The position numbers were made by a program, and so were the translations under genes. The notes under the pieces are model-generated. The model was not told the DNA's origin, ran no database searches, and saw only the letters and a program-made list of their open reading frames with translations. Of a stretch of DNA of 49,406 nt, positions 14,031 through 21,044 are shown piece by piece (within the stretch, counting starts at the first letter, position 1; each line of letters starts with the position of its first letter). The DNA is taken from NCBI RefSeq assembly GCF_001594005.1, contig NZ_LTBA01000020.1, positions 1-49,406 of the forward strand, read 5' to 3'. Source of the stretch: Clostridium tepidiprofundi DSM 19306 (GTDB taxonomy: Bacteria > Bacillota > Clostridia > Clostridiales > Clostridiaceae).

Positions 14031-14787
14031 CCAATATACTATTTACAAATTCTTTTATACGTGTATTTGAGCTATTATTAAATATTTCTTCTGGTGGAGC
14101 ATCTTCTAAAATTGAACCCTTGTCCATAAAAATGATTCTATCCGACAATTTTCGAGCGAAATCCATCTGATGAGTCACTATTAGCATAGTCATTTTTTCT
14201 AAGGCAAGTTCTTTAATTACATTTAAAACTTCTCCTACTAATTCTGGATCCAATGCAGATGTAGGTTCATCAAATAATATTATTTCAGGTTTCATAGCAA
14301 GTGCCCGTGCTATAGCCACTCTTTGCTTTTGTCCACCTGATAACTGTGAAGGATAACTATTTATTTTATCTAACAATCCAACTTTATCAAGCTGTTCTTT
14401 TGCTAATGTTACTGCACCTTTTTTGCTCATTTTTTTCACTATTAATGGTGCTTCAATAACATTTTCAAGGACAGTCTTATGTGGAAATAGATTAAAATCT
14501 TGAAAAACCATTCCCATATTCATATATCCTTCTTTTACAACCTGCTTTGGTATATTTATTTTCTTGCCATTTTCATCAAAACCAGCTATAACTTTTCCAT
14601 TTACTTCAATTAAACCTCTATTTATTTTTTCTAATCCAATAATACACCTCAATAATGTACTTTTCCCTGAACCCGATGGACCAATGATAGAAATTACATC
14701 CCCTTCTCGAACCGTTGTGTTTACATTTTTTAATATTTGATTATCACCATAATATTTATCAATATCTCTCAATTTAAGTATTTCCAT
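14026..14787 (-). CDS. Polar amino-acid ABC transporter ATPase, system 1
   Basis: ATP-binding subunit of a GlnQ/HisP-type uptake system, powering import through the permease encoded directly upstream. It has Walker [10 protein letters not shown], a Q-loop in VFQDFNLFP, signature LSGGQKQR, Walker [13 protein letters not shown] and the H-loop in IVTHQM. I prefer ATG 14787 (MEILKLRDIDKYYG) with AGGTGG about ten bases upstream; an in-frame GTG at 14802 overlaps that Shine-Dalgarno. The segment before the Q-loop carries a modest insertion (GFDENGKKINIPKQVVKEG), seen in some members. It is the last gene of a binding protein-permease-ATPase operon and ends at a tandem octamer array. The transported amino acid is unknown. 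Confidence 0.92.
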   Translation of the reverse strand: MEILKLRDIDKYYGDNQILKNVNTTVREGDVISIIGPSGSGKSTLLRCIIGLEKINRGLIEVNGKVIAGFDENGKKINIPKQVVKEGYMNMGMVFQDFNLFPHKTVLENVIEAPLIVKKMSKKGAVTLAKEQLDKVGLLDKINSYPSQLSGGQKQRVAIARALAMKPEIILFDEPTSALDPELVGEVLNVIKELALEKMTMLIVTHQMDFARKLSDRIIFMDKGSILEDAPPEEIFNNSSNTRIKEFVNSILV

Positions 14788-14826
14788 ACCAATATCACCC
14801 ACCTACAAATTCCTCGATTTATACCG

Positions 14827-15474
14827 TTATTCATAACTCAAATATTTATTTTCTAAATGATTAAATAAACTAACGAGAATTGTTGTTGCTAAAAGATAAA
14901 CTACTGCAGCAACAATAAATGGAGTTATTATGAATTCTCTTGTTACAATTTCCTTTGCATTTCTTAATATTTCAGCCATCCCTATTACAGACACTAGCGC
15001 CGTATCCTTCACAAGACTTATTCCTTCATTACAAACGGGAGGTATTACTCTTTTAAATGTCTGCGGAATTATTATCCTAACCATTGTTTGAAAATAATTC
15101 ATTCCTAGAACGTTCGCCGCCTCATATTGTCCTTTGTCTATAGAATTCAATCCCGCCCTAAATATTTCTGTAAAATATGCGGCGTAATTTAGTACAAAAG
15201 TTATTGCAGCTGCAGTAAATGGTGAAAATTTTATCCCTATCGCTGGAAGGCCAAAATATGTGAAAAATAACTGTAATAAAAGGGGTGTTCCCCTAAAAAA
15301 CCATGTATAAGCACTTAAAATAACTCTTAATATTTTGAATTTAGAAATTTTGCCTAATGAAAATATAAATCCGACTGGAATCGACAAAATAATAGTTACA
15401 AAAAACAGCTCAAATGTAATCACACTTCCTTTTAATATATAAATTCCTATATCAATTAAATTTTGCAAATACAT
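14827..15474 (-). CDS. Polar amino-acid ABC transporter permease, system 1
   Basis: Membrane subunit of the HisM/GlnP type. It has about five transmembrane segments, the RGTPLLLQLFFTYFGLP motif typical of polar amino-acid permeases, and the EAA coupling loop (EAANVLGMNYFQTMVRIIIPQ) that contacts the ATPase. The start is uncertain: ATG 15474 has GGGAG very close (two bases), TTG 15468 has better spacing, and GTG 15486 has no Shine-Dalgarno. It lies 39 bp before the ATPase gene. A ~500-bp repeat-filled gap, including a three-hairpin element, separates it from its binding-protein gene, so the two may be expressed at different levels. Confidence 0.9.
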   Translation of the reverse strand: MYLQNLIDIGIYILKGSVITFELFFVTIILSIPVGFIFSLGKISKFKILRVILSAYTWFFRGTPLLLQLFFTYFGLPAIGIKFSPFTAAAITFVLNYAAYFTEIFRAGLNSIDKGQYEAANVLGMNYFQTMVRIIIPQTFKRVIPPVCNEGISLVKDTALVSVIGMAEILRNAKEIVTREFIITPFIVAAVVYLLATTILVSLFNHLENKYLSYE

Positions 15475-15636
15475 CACTCCCGTCACATAATAATAGGATT
15501 GCTCAATGTTAAAGTTAGTAAAATCGTTAATTTAGCAGATAAACCTGTTACTTAATAATAAGATTAGGCTCTTTTAAATCAGTTAAAAATAGTTCTTTTT
15601 CCTTCTGATTCAGATCAAATATATCTTTATTGATTT

Positions 15637-15742
15637 TATAAGACTCCCACTTCTATGAGTGGGAAATTGAAACTTTCGCTTCAGGTAGAGTAGAATATCT
15701 ACCTGAAATACCGCTATTTTGCTTTAGTAAAACGAATTCACT
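15637..15742 (-). mobile_element. Three-hairpin element C1 (IS200/IS605-like non-autonomous repeat)
   Basis: Minus-strand copy of a ~108-bp family (others at 18014, 19131, 22868). From its 5' end it has AGTGAATTCGTTTTACTAAAG, a first hairpin, a second hairpin from AGGTAGA-type arms, and a third hairpin TCCCACT/AGTGGGA near the end, finishing GTCTTATAAAAT. It has no coding capacity. It lies between the binding-protein and permease genes of ABC system 1. Subterminal hairpins and fixed ends resemble IS200/IS605-derived elements; this is inference. Confidence 0.65.
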
Positions 15743-15798
15743 AGACACTTTCAAATCACTAAAAAAATCTTTAAAATCTCATAGATAACTTGTCCATT

Positions 15799-16004
15799 CA
15801 CTTTTTCACTTTTTCACTTTTTCACTTTTTCACTTTTTTACTTTTTCACTTTTCAATTATGACTTTCAAACATCCTATTCCATACTTCCTACTTACCGAA
15901 CTTCTTCGTTCACTTTTCAATTATAGACTCTCCGAACCTAGAATCTGCCGCCTTTGGTGTTTTTTCTAACTTGGCTCACTTTTCAATTATAGACTCTCCG
16001 AACC
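15799..16004. repeat. CACTTTTT octamer array and 28-bp duplication at a gene 3' end
   Basis: 15799-15855 holds about seven copies of CACTTTTT. Then 15911-15938 and 15977-16004 are identical 28-bp copies (CACTTTTCAATTATAGACTC plus TCCGAACC), 66 bp apart. The second copy is the last codons of the binding-protein gene, so the gene's end has been duplicated into the spacer. A third partial copy starts near 15847. Confidence 0.88.
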
Positions 16005-16785
16005 ACTTTTTAGATAATTTTTCTGCAGTCCCATCCTGCTTTATCGCCTTAAGCGCTTCATCAAGTGCTTGTCCAAAGCTCTTATCTTCCTTTCTAAATC
16101 CAACTCCATATTCTTCAGCTCCAAAATCTTCTTTTAATATTTTGTATACATTAGGCATTTTCGAAATATAGTATCTTCCAACAACTTCATCAACTACAAC
16201 AGCTTGCAAACGACCTGACTTCAAATCTAGTAAGGCCTCTGTATTATTGGAATATTTTCTCACTTGTTTTAATGTCTTTAATGTCTCTTTATCGCTTTCC
16301 AATGCTTCCTCACTACTACTTCCCATTTGAACACCAACAATTTTACCTCCTAAGTCTTTTTTAGTTTTGATATCTGATCCACTTAATACGACAATTATCT
16401 GCTTATTTTTCAAATATGCATCTGTAAAACCAATTGCCTCTTTACGTTTATCCGTAATTGTTAATCCATTCCAAATAACATCTATGTCTTTATTTTTTAA
16501 GCTTAAAATTATTCCATCCCATTCTACAGGCTTAAATTCGACATTTAATCCCATTCTTTTTGCCGCTTCTTTTGCAAGATCTATATCAAAACCTGCAATT
16601 TCATTATTTTTATCTCTAAAGCCCATCGGTGGAAAATTGTCGTCAAGACCTACTATAATTTTTCCTTTTTCTTTAATTCTACTTAAAGAATCATCCTTTG
16701 GTGATTTAGTTTTTGAAGTTCCACATCCTGATAACATTACTAATACAATGAAAAAAGTAACTAAAATTGAAAATATTTTTCTCAT
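15976..16785 (-). CDS. Amino-acid ABC transporter substrate-binding lipoprotein, system 1
   Basis: Extracellular family-3 solute-binding protein (269 residues) that delivers a polar amino acid to the system 1 permease. A lipoprotein signal ends at the lipobox LSGC with Cys21 as the lipid anchor. The mature part shows family features: GKIIVGLDDNFPPMGF, IAGFDIDLAKEAAKRMG, WDGIILSLKNKDIDVIWNGLTIT and GKIVGVQMGSSSEEAL. A GGAGGCG Shine-Dalgarno precedes the ATG. It is the first gene of the operon, divergent from system 2 across 1.37 kb of repeats. Its final nine codons are duplicated downstream. Ligand unknown. Confidence 0.92.
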   Translation of the reverse strand: MRKIFSILVTFFIVLVMLSGCGTSKTKSPKDDSLSRIKEKGKIIVGLDDNFPPMGFRDKNNEIAGFDIDLAKEAAKRMGLNVEFKPVEWDGIILSLKNKDIDVIWNGLTITDKRKEAIGFTDAYLKNKQIIVVLSGSDIKTKKDLGGKIVGVQMGSSSEEALESDKETLKTLKQVRKYSNNTEALLDLKSGRLQAVVVDEVVGRYYISKMPNVYKILKEDFGAEEYGVGFRKEDKSFGQALDEALKAIKQDGTAEKLSKKWFGESIIEK

Positions 16786-16987
16786 TTTTACGCCTCCTTT
16801 GTATTTTTGTAAACTTTTAAATATTTAACTTATATACTATGCTATTTTCACTTTGTTGCTGTTTTTTTGGTTTGCACTCTATACTCTATACTCTATACTT
16901 TATCGATTTATCATTTTACCACTTTACTGTTTGAAAGTATTATATATTATTTATACACCTTAGTCAAGAATATATGTTTTTAACTTC

Positions 16988-17080
16988 AATTCGTAATTTA
17001 GATTTTTAGCATATATATTAAAACAAAAAAATGCAGTATGCAGAGAGTTTTATAAGTGAATATTAATGCAAAATATATGA
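16988..17080 (+). repeat. Dispersed repeat family E, copy 1
   Basis: Starts ATTCGTAATTTAGATTTTTA, contains AAAAAAATGCAGTATG in the middle and ends CAAAATATATGA. It matches 17129-17219 in tandem, and the minus strand of 36096-36183 and 46054-46114. Non-coding, in the divergent gap between the two ABC operons. Confidence 0.7.
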
Positions 17081-17128
17081 TAGTAAATAGTTATAGTGCA
17101 TATTACGAATCGAAGGTTTTTAACTTCA

Positions 17129-17219
17129 ATTGATAATTTAGATTTTTATTACACATATTACAACAAAAAAATGCAGTGTGTAACGATTCTTATGGTGAAC
17201 ATTAATCCAAAATATATGT
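17129..17219 (+). repeat. Dispersed repeat family E, copy 2
   Basis: Tandem neighbour of copy 1. It shares TAATTTAGATTTTTA, AAAAAAATGCAGTGTG and CAAAATATATG. The central ATGCAGTGTGTA block matches the reverse complement of 36096-36183 closely. Confidence 0.7.
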
Positions 17220-17227
17220 ATATTTAA

Positions 17228-17390
17228 ATGCGCAAAAATCATTACAATAAGTTATAAATGACTTGACAACTCAATTTGTAATACTGAAATTTACTGTTTT
17301 CCTGTATTAGATAATGATTGAAAATCGTACTAAAATGTTATTTTACATTTAATGGATTGGAATTTGCTCATTTATAGTATGTATATTAAA
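17228..17390 (+). repeat. Dispersed repeat family F, copy 2
   Basis: Begins near AATCATTACAATAAGTTATA and runs through CTCAATTTGTAATACTGAAA, TACTGTTTTCCTGTATTAG and CTAAAATGTTATTTTACATT to GCTCATTTATAGTA. It is the plus-strand counterpart of the repeat at 1-125 and matches 36185-36327. Family E copies lie directly upstream here and at 36 kb, so the two families travel together. Confidence 0.75.
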
Positions 17391-17508
17391 TATGGTTGTA
17401 ATTTCCTACAATCACTAAATACCATTAAGATTAATCCAAAATATATGTATATTAAATATAAATATTGCATATCTAAAAACACATTTCGAATTGAACATTT
17501 TTAAATAA

Positions 17509-17563
17509 TACTATTTATGTATAACTATTTATGTATAACTATTTATGTATAACTATTTATGCA
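17509..17563. repeat. 14-bp tandem repeat, about four copies
   Basis: The unit AACTATTTATGTAT is repeated in the divergent region between the two ABC operons. Non-coding. Confidence 0.9.
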
Positions 17564-17738
17564 TATCGCATGAATAAATATTCATTATTATTCATATTTT
17601 TTTATAGTATTTATATGTATTTTTCACACTCGCACTGCTATTTTTCTAGCTTTTATTAATATTATAACAATTTCAAAGCATAATTGTCAAAAATATTTAT
17701 TGCATATTTATAAATTATTATGTATAATTATGCAATAA

Positions 17739-18000
17739 CGAATTCGTTTTACTATTGCACAGCTCCGGGACTTCATGTAGATATTTTATTTCACCAAAAA
17801 CAAAAGTCTCAGTAAACTACTGAGTCTCGATTAAAAACGCTGAATCTTACACTGAGTCTTACTTTGTAAAATTAATAAGTAAAATCGTCTTACAAAAACA
17901 AGGTATAGAGGGCTAAAGTGGAAACTCTACTTCAGCTTAAACAAACGCTTCAAACTTCTACTTATAATCTTCTATTTATAGAAGTAGGCGACTTGCTAAA
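17739..18000 (+). mobile_element. Two degenerate three-hairpin elements
   Basis: 17739-17805 retains AACGAATTCGTTTTACTATT and the following CGGGACTTCATGTAGA block. 17905-18000 retains the second arm (AAGTGGAAACTCTACTTCAG) and the terminal hairpin CTTCTATTTATAGAAGTAGG. Both look like decayed copies of the family that is intact immediately downstream at 18014. A separate short hairpin (CTCAGTAAACTACTGAG) lies between them near 17807. Confidence 0.55.
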
Positions 18001-18013
18001 TTGATCAAAACAA

Positions 18014-18125
18014 AGTGAATTCGTTTTGCTAAAGCAAAACATCGGGACTTTAGGTGGAGACTCTACTCCACCTAAAGCAAAAGATTCAATCAATCTCCCA
18101 CTTATAGAAGTGGGAATCTTGTAAA
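18014..18125 (+). mobile_element. Three-hairpin element C2 (IS200/IS605-like non-autonomous repeat)
   Basis: Best-preserved copy. Start AGTGAATTCG; hairpin 1 GTTTTGCTAAAGCAAAAC; hairpin 2 AGGTGGAGACTCTACTCCAC and CT; hairpin 3 TCCCACTTATAGAAGTGGGA; end ATCTTGTAAAAT. It ends about 15 bp before the Shine-Dalgarno of the system 2 binding-protein gene, so it would lie in or just before that gene's 5' leader. Confidence 0.72.
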
Positions 18126-18155
18126 ATGAATAAAAATTGAGGAGGATTGCTTACC

Positions 18156-19103
18156 ATGAAAACTACACACAAATTAAAAAAGTTTTTTTTAACTTTAACA
18201 ATTTTAATTATTTCAATTGCATCAATTACATTACTTCCACTAGGACTAACTGGTTGTGGACAAACTAGCAAAATTGATAAAACAAATAATACTAAAAGCA
18301 ATAGTAGCACCACTGAAAATACTAGTAGTACCAATCCTAACAAAACTAATACTGCTACTTCAAGCATCAATTCTTCTGAAATCAGTAATAAAGTGGAACA
18401 AATTAAAAAGTCAGGAGTATTGGTTTTAGGAACATCTGCTGATTATCCACCTTATGAATTTCACAAGATAATTAATGGCAAAGATGAAATTATAGGCTTT
18501 GATGTGGATATCGCTAGAGAAATCGCTTCTGATTTAGGTGTTAAGCTAAAAATAAAGGATATGAAATTTGAAGGATTACTACCGTCTCTTCAAACAGGCA
18601 AAATCGACATTATAATCGCCGGAATGACACCAAGTCAAGAAAGAAAAAAAGCTGTCGATTTTTCACGTAATTATTATCAAGCAGAACAAAAATTTCTTGT
18701 AAGAAAATCAGATAGCAACAAATTTAAATCAATAGATGATTTGAAGAGTTTAAATATTGGAGTACAAAAATCGACCATTCAAGAAAAAATAGCTAAAACA
18801 AAGATTCAATGTGCTAATGTAGTATCATTAGGTAAAATAACTGATTTGGTACTCCAACTAAAGAGTAAAAAAATTGATGGAATTATTCTTGAAGGCCCTG
18901 TAGCTACAGCATATGCAAATTCATCAGATGATTTAGAAGTTGCCAATATAAATCTTGGAAAAGAAGACGGTGTTGCAATAGCCATTAAAAAGGGACAGGC
19001 AAAATTATTAGATTCTATTAATAACACTTTAGAGCGATTGATTAAAAATAATAAAATTAGCAATTTTATAGTAAATTCGACAAAATTAGCCGAAGATAAT
19101 TGA
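18156..19103 (+). CDS. Amino-acid ABC transporter substrate-binding lipoprotein, system 2
   Basis: Family-3 solute-binding protein, 315 residues. A lipoprotein signal runs to LTGC with Cys34 as anchor. A Ser/Thr/Asn-rich linker (about residues 37-75) precedes the binding domain, which opens KSGVLVLGTSADYPPYEF and includes IIGFDVDIAREIASDLG, LLPSLQTGKIDIIIAGMTPS and LNIGVQKST. ATG 18156 is ten bases after GAGGAGG; the in-frame TTG nine bases earlier is too close to that site. It heads the system 2 operon, but a three-hairpin element and other repeats separate it from the permease gene, as in system 1. Ligand unknown. Confidence 0.92.
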   Translation: MKTTHKLKKFFLTLTILIISIASITLLPLGLTGCGQTSKIDKTNNTKSNSSTTENTSSTNPNKTNTATSSINSSEISNKVEQIKKSGVLVLGTSADYPPYEFHKIINGKDEIIGFDVDIAREIASDLGVKLKIKDMKFEGLLPSLQTGKIDIIIAGMTPSQERKKAVDFSRNYYQAEQKFLVRKSDSNKFKSIDDLKSLNIGVQKSTIQEKIAKTKIQCANVVSLGKITDLVLQLKSKKIDGIILEGPVATAYANSSDDLEVANINLGKEDGVAIAIKKGQAKLLDSINNTLERLIKNNKISNFIVNSTKLAEDN

Positions 19104-19130
19104 TAACCTTAGATGAGTAAAAATCATTAT

Positions 19131-19240
19131 AGTGAACTCGTTTTGCTAAAGCAAAACATCGTAACTTCAGGTGGAGATCCTACTCCAGCTAAAGCAAAAA
19201 CTTCAATCTCCCATTTATAGAAGTGGGAGTCTTATAGAAT
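19131..19240 (+). mobile_element. Three-hairpin element C3 (IS200/IS605-like non-autonomous repeat)
   Basis: Starts AGTGAACTCGTTTTGCTAAA and contains the same GTTTTGCTAAAGCAAAAC hairpin, a mutated second hairpin, and the terminal TCCCATTTATAGAAGTGGGA hairpin with GTCTTATAGAAT at the end. It lies 27 bp after the binding-protein stop, between binding-protein and permease genes, the same relative place as C1 in system 1. Confidence 0.7.
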
Positions 19241-19286
19241 AGATAAAAATCCAAATTACGAATTGAAGATGTATTAGATGATACTT

Positions 19287-19371
19287 GATATACTTGCAAA
19301 GTTCTTAAAATCGTACACTTCTCTAGACAAAAATATGAATTTTATAATTTGATAAGTATAATAATCACAGC
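19287..19371 (+). repeat. Dispersed ~85-bp repeat (pair with 36443-36538)
   Basis: Contains ATACTTGCAAAGTTCTTAAA, TCTAGACAAAAATATGAATT and TTTGATAAGTATAAT, nearly identical to 36443-36538. Both copies lie upstream of a gene with a TTG start (19505 and 36590). I could not fit a convincing promoter to them. Confidence 0.75.
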
Positions 19372-19504
19372 AAAATACTATTTTATAATTGTATTTAATT
19401 TAATTAGAATTTGCTCATTCGTAATAGACACAATTAACTTATTCAATAGAAACAATTAACTTATTCAAAATGACTTAATGAATTATAACTTAGGAGGAAT
19501 CAAA

Positions 19505-20185
19505 TTGAGTTTAAACTTTTTAATTAAATATTCCCATTTTTTTATAAGTGGAACAAAAATAACGCTTATAATATCATTATTTACAATTATTATAGGTGTA
19601 ACTTTAGGTATAGTTTTTGCAATCATGAGGATATCCAAAAATGTTATTCTACATTCGCTAGCTACTGCTTATATAGAATTCATTCGTGGTACACCACTTT
19701 TAGTACAATTATATATAATTTATTATGGACTTCCTCTTTTAGGAATCCAACTTCCTAGCGTCTCAATTATAAGCGATAATTTTTCTGATATTCTGGCAGC
19801 AATAATAGCCCTTTCAATCAACAGCTCAGCATATTCAGCAGAGATTTTCAGAGCAGGAATACAAGCTGTTGACAAAGGACAAATGGAAGCAGCAAGATCT
19901 TTGGGAATGTCTTATAAAACAGCCATGTTTCATATAATATTACCACAAGCATTGAAAAATGTTCTTCCTGCTATAGGTAATGAATTTGTTTCAATTATAA
20001 AAGAATCAGCAATAGTATCTGTCATCGGTATACATGAGCTAATGTTTAATGCTGATACTGTAAGAGGAATCACATTCAAACCATTTTCTCCACTGATAAT
20101 TTCAGCAATAATATATTTCTTAATAACTTTTACATTATCAAAATTCATTAAAATCGGTGAAAGAAGGTTGAATTTAAATGATTAA
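19505..20185 (+). CDS. Polar amino-acid ABC transporter permease, system 2
   Basis: Membrane subunit of 226 residues, paralogous to the system 1 permease. It has about five transmembrane segments, the [17 protein letters not shown] motif and the EAA loop ([21 protein letters not shown]). I chose TTG 19505 ([13 protein letters not shown]) because TAGGAGGA ends about seven bases upstream; the in-frame ATG at 19478 precedes that Shine-Dalgarno. The stop overlaps the ATPase start by eight bases, so the two are translationally coupled. Confidence 0.92.
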   Translation: MSLNFLIKYSHFFISGTKITLIISLFTIIIGVTLGIVFAIMRISKNVILHSLATAYIEFIRGTPLLVQLYIIYYGLPLLGIQLPSVSIISDNFSDILAAIIALSINSSAYSAEIFRAGIQAVDKGQMEAARSLGMSYKTAMFHIILPQALKNVLPAIGNEFVSIIKESAIVSVIGIHELMFNADTVRGITFKPFSPLIISAIIYFLITFTLSKFIKIGERRLNLND

Positions 20186-20978
20186 AGTTCGCAATTTAAA
20201 TAAAAAATTTGGTAAACTTCATGTATTGAAAAATATAAATGTAGATATTAAAAAAGGTGATATAGTTGCAATTATTGGACCAAGTGGTTCAGGTAAAAGT
20301 ACTTTTCTAAGGTGCTTGAATTTATTAGAACATCCAACTTCAGGTGATATTACCTTTGAAGGTATTTCTATAACCAGCAATCATAATAATGTAAAAACCA
20401 GTACTCTTGGTAAGATTAAGACTCATACGGTTTGGACAAACTCCAAAAACAATAGCGATACTCATAACATAAGTGTAGACAAGCTAAGACAAAAAATGGG
20501 CATGGTTTTTCAAAATTTCAATCTTTTCCCTAATTTAAATGTACTTAATAACATAACAATTGCTCCTACAAAAGTTAAAAAAATCGACAAAACTTCTGCA
20601 GAAAAAACTGCATTAGAATTACTTAATATTGTTGGTTTGAAGGATAAAGCAACAGCCTACCCCTCACAACTTTCTGGTGGTCAAAAACAAAGAGTCGCTA
20701 TTGCTAGAGCTCTTGCTATGAAACCAGATGTAATGCTTTTCGATGAACCAACCTCAGCATTAGATCCAGAAATGGTTGGCGAAGTATTAGATGTTATGAG
20801 AACATTAGCAAACAATGGAATGACAATGATAATAGTAACACATGAGATGGGATTTGCCAAAGAAGTTTCAAATAGAATAATATTTATGGATAACGGAAAA
20901 ATTTTAGAAGATGGAACTCCAAATGAAATTTTTAACAATCCTAAACATGAAAGAACAAAATCTTTTTGTCTCCTCTGA
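20178..20978 (+). CDS. Polar amino-acid ABC transporter ATPase, system 2, with repeat-supplied stop codon
   Basis: GlnQ-type ATPase of 266 residues: Walker [10 protein letters not shown] (about 34-42), Q-loop VFQNFNLFP, signature LSGGQKQR, Walker [14 protein letters not shown]-loop VTHEM. An extra ~30 residues rich in Ser/Thr/Asn/Lys (about 68-100) lie between Walker A and the Q-loop. The C-terminus is [10 protein letters not shown] followed by TGA, where relatives usually continue for a few residues after KSF. The CTC CTC TGA codons fall at and inside the CCTCTGAGG core at 20972, so the palindromic element ends the protein. All catalytic motifs are intact and the loss is only a few residues, so it is probably functional. 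Confidence 0.92.
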   Translation: MIKVRNLNKKFGKLHVLKNINVDIKKGDIVAIIGPSGSGKSTFLRCLNLLEHPTSGDITFEGISITSNHNNVKTSTLGKIKTHTVWTNSKNNSDTHNISVDKLRQKMGMVFQNFNLFPNLNVLNNITIAPTKVKKIDKTSAEKTALELLNIVGLKDKATAYPSQLSGGQKQRVAIARALAMKPDVMLFDEPTSALDPEMVGEVLDVMRTLANNGMTMIIVTHEMGFAKEVSNRIIFMDNGKILEDGTPNEIFNNPKHERTKSFCLL

Positions 20979-21040
20979 GGTAGCTCCAAAATTTGGATGC
21001 ACCTCAGAGGCAGACCCAAATTTTGGGTCTGCCTCTGAGG
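20972..21040. repeat. Palindromic 30-bp-unit array, locus 5
   Basis: Cores CCTCTGAGG at 20972, CCTCAGAGG at 21002 and CCTCTGAGG at 21032, spaced exactly 30 bp. The second linker (CAGACCCAAATTTTGGGTCTG) is a perfect palindrome. The array begins inside the ABC ATPase gene and ends four bases before the stop of the convergent MFS gene, filling the whole intergenic space. Confidence 0.95.
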
Positions 21041-21044
21041 AATC

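Noticed and set aside
13795-14170. Two open frames encoding LTCLPAYLFTCLPVYL-type hydrophobic repeats
   Set aside because: Pure translation of the TTACCTGY octamer array in two frames. The second runs into the ABC ATPase gene on the opposite strand.
17640-18155. Riboswitch or T-box controlling the amino-acid ABC system 2
   Set aside because: The hairpins there belong to the dispersed three-hairpin family found at unrelated places. I see no T-box core or known aptamer motif.
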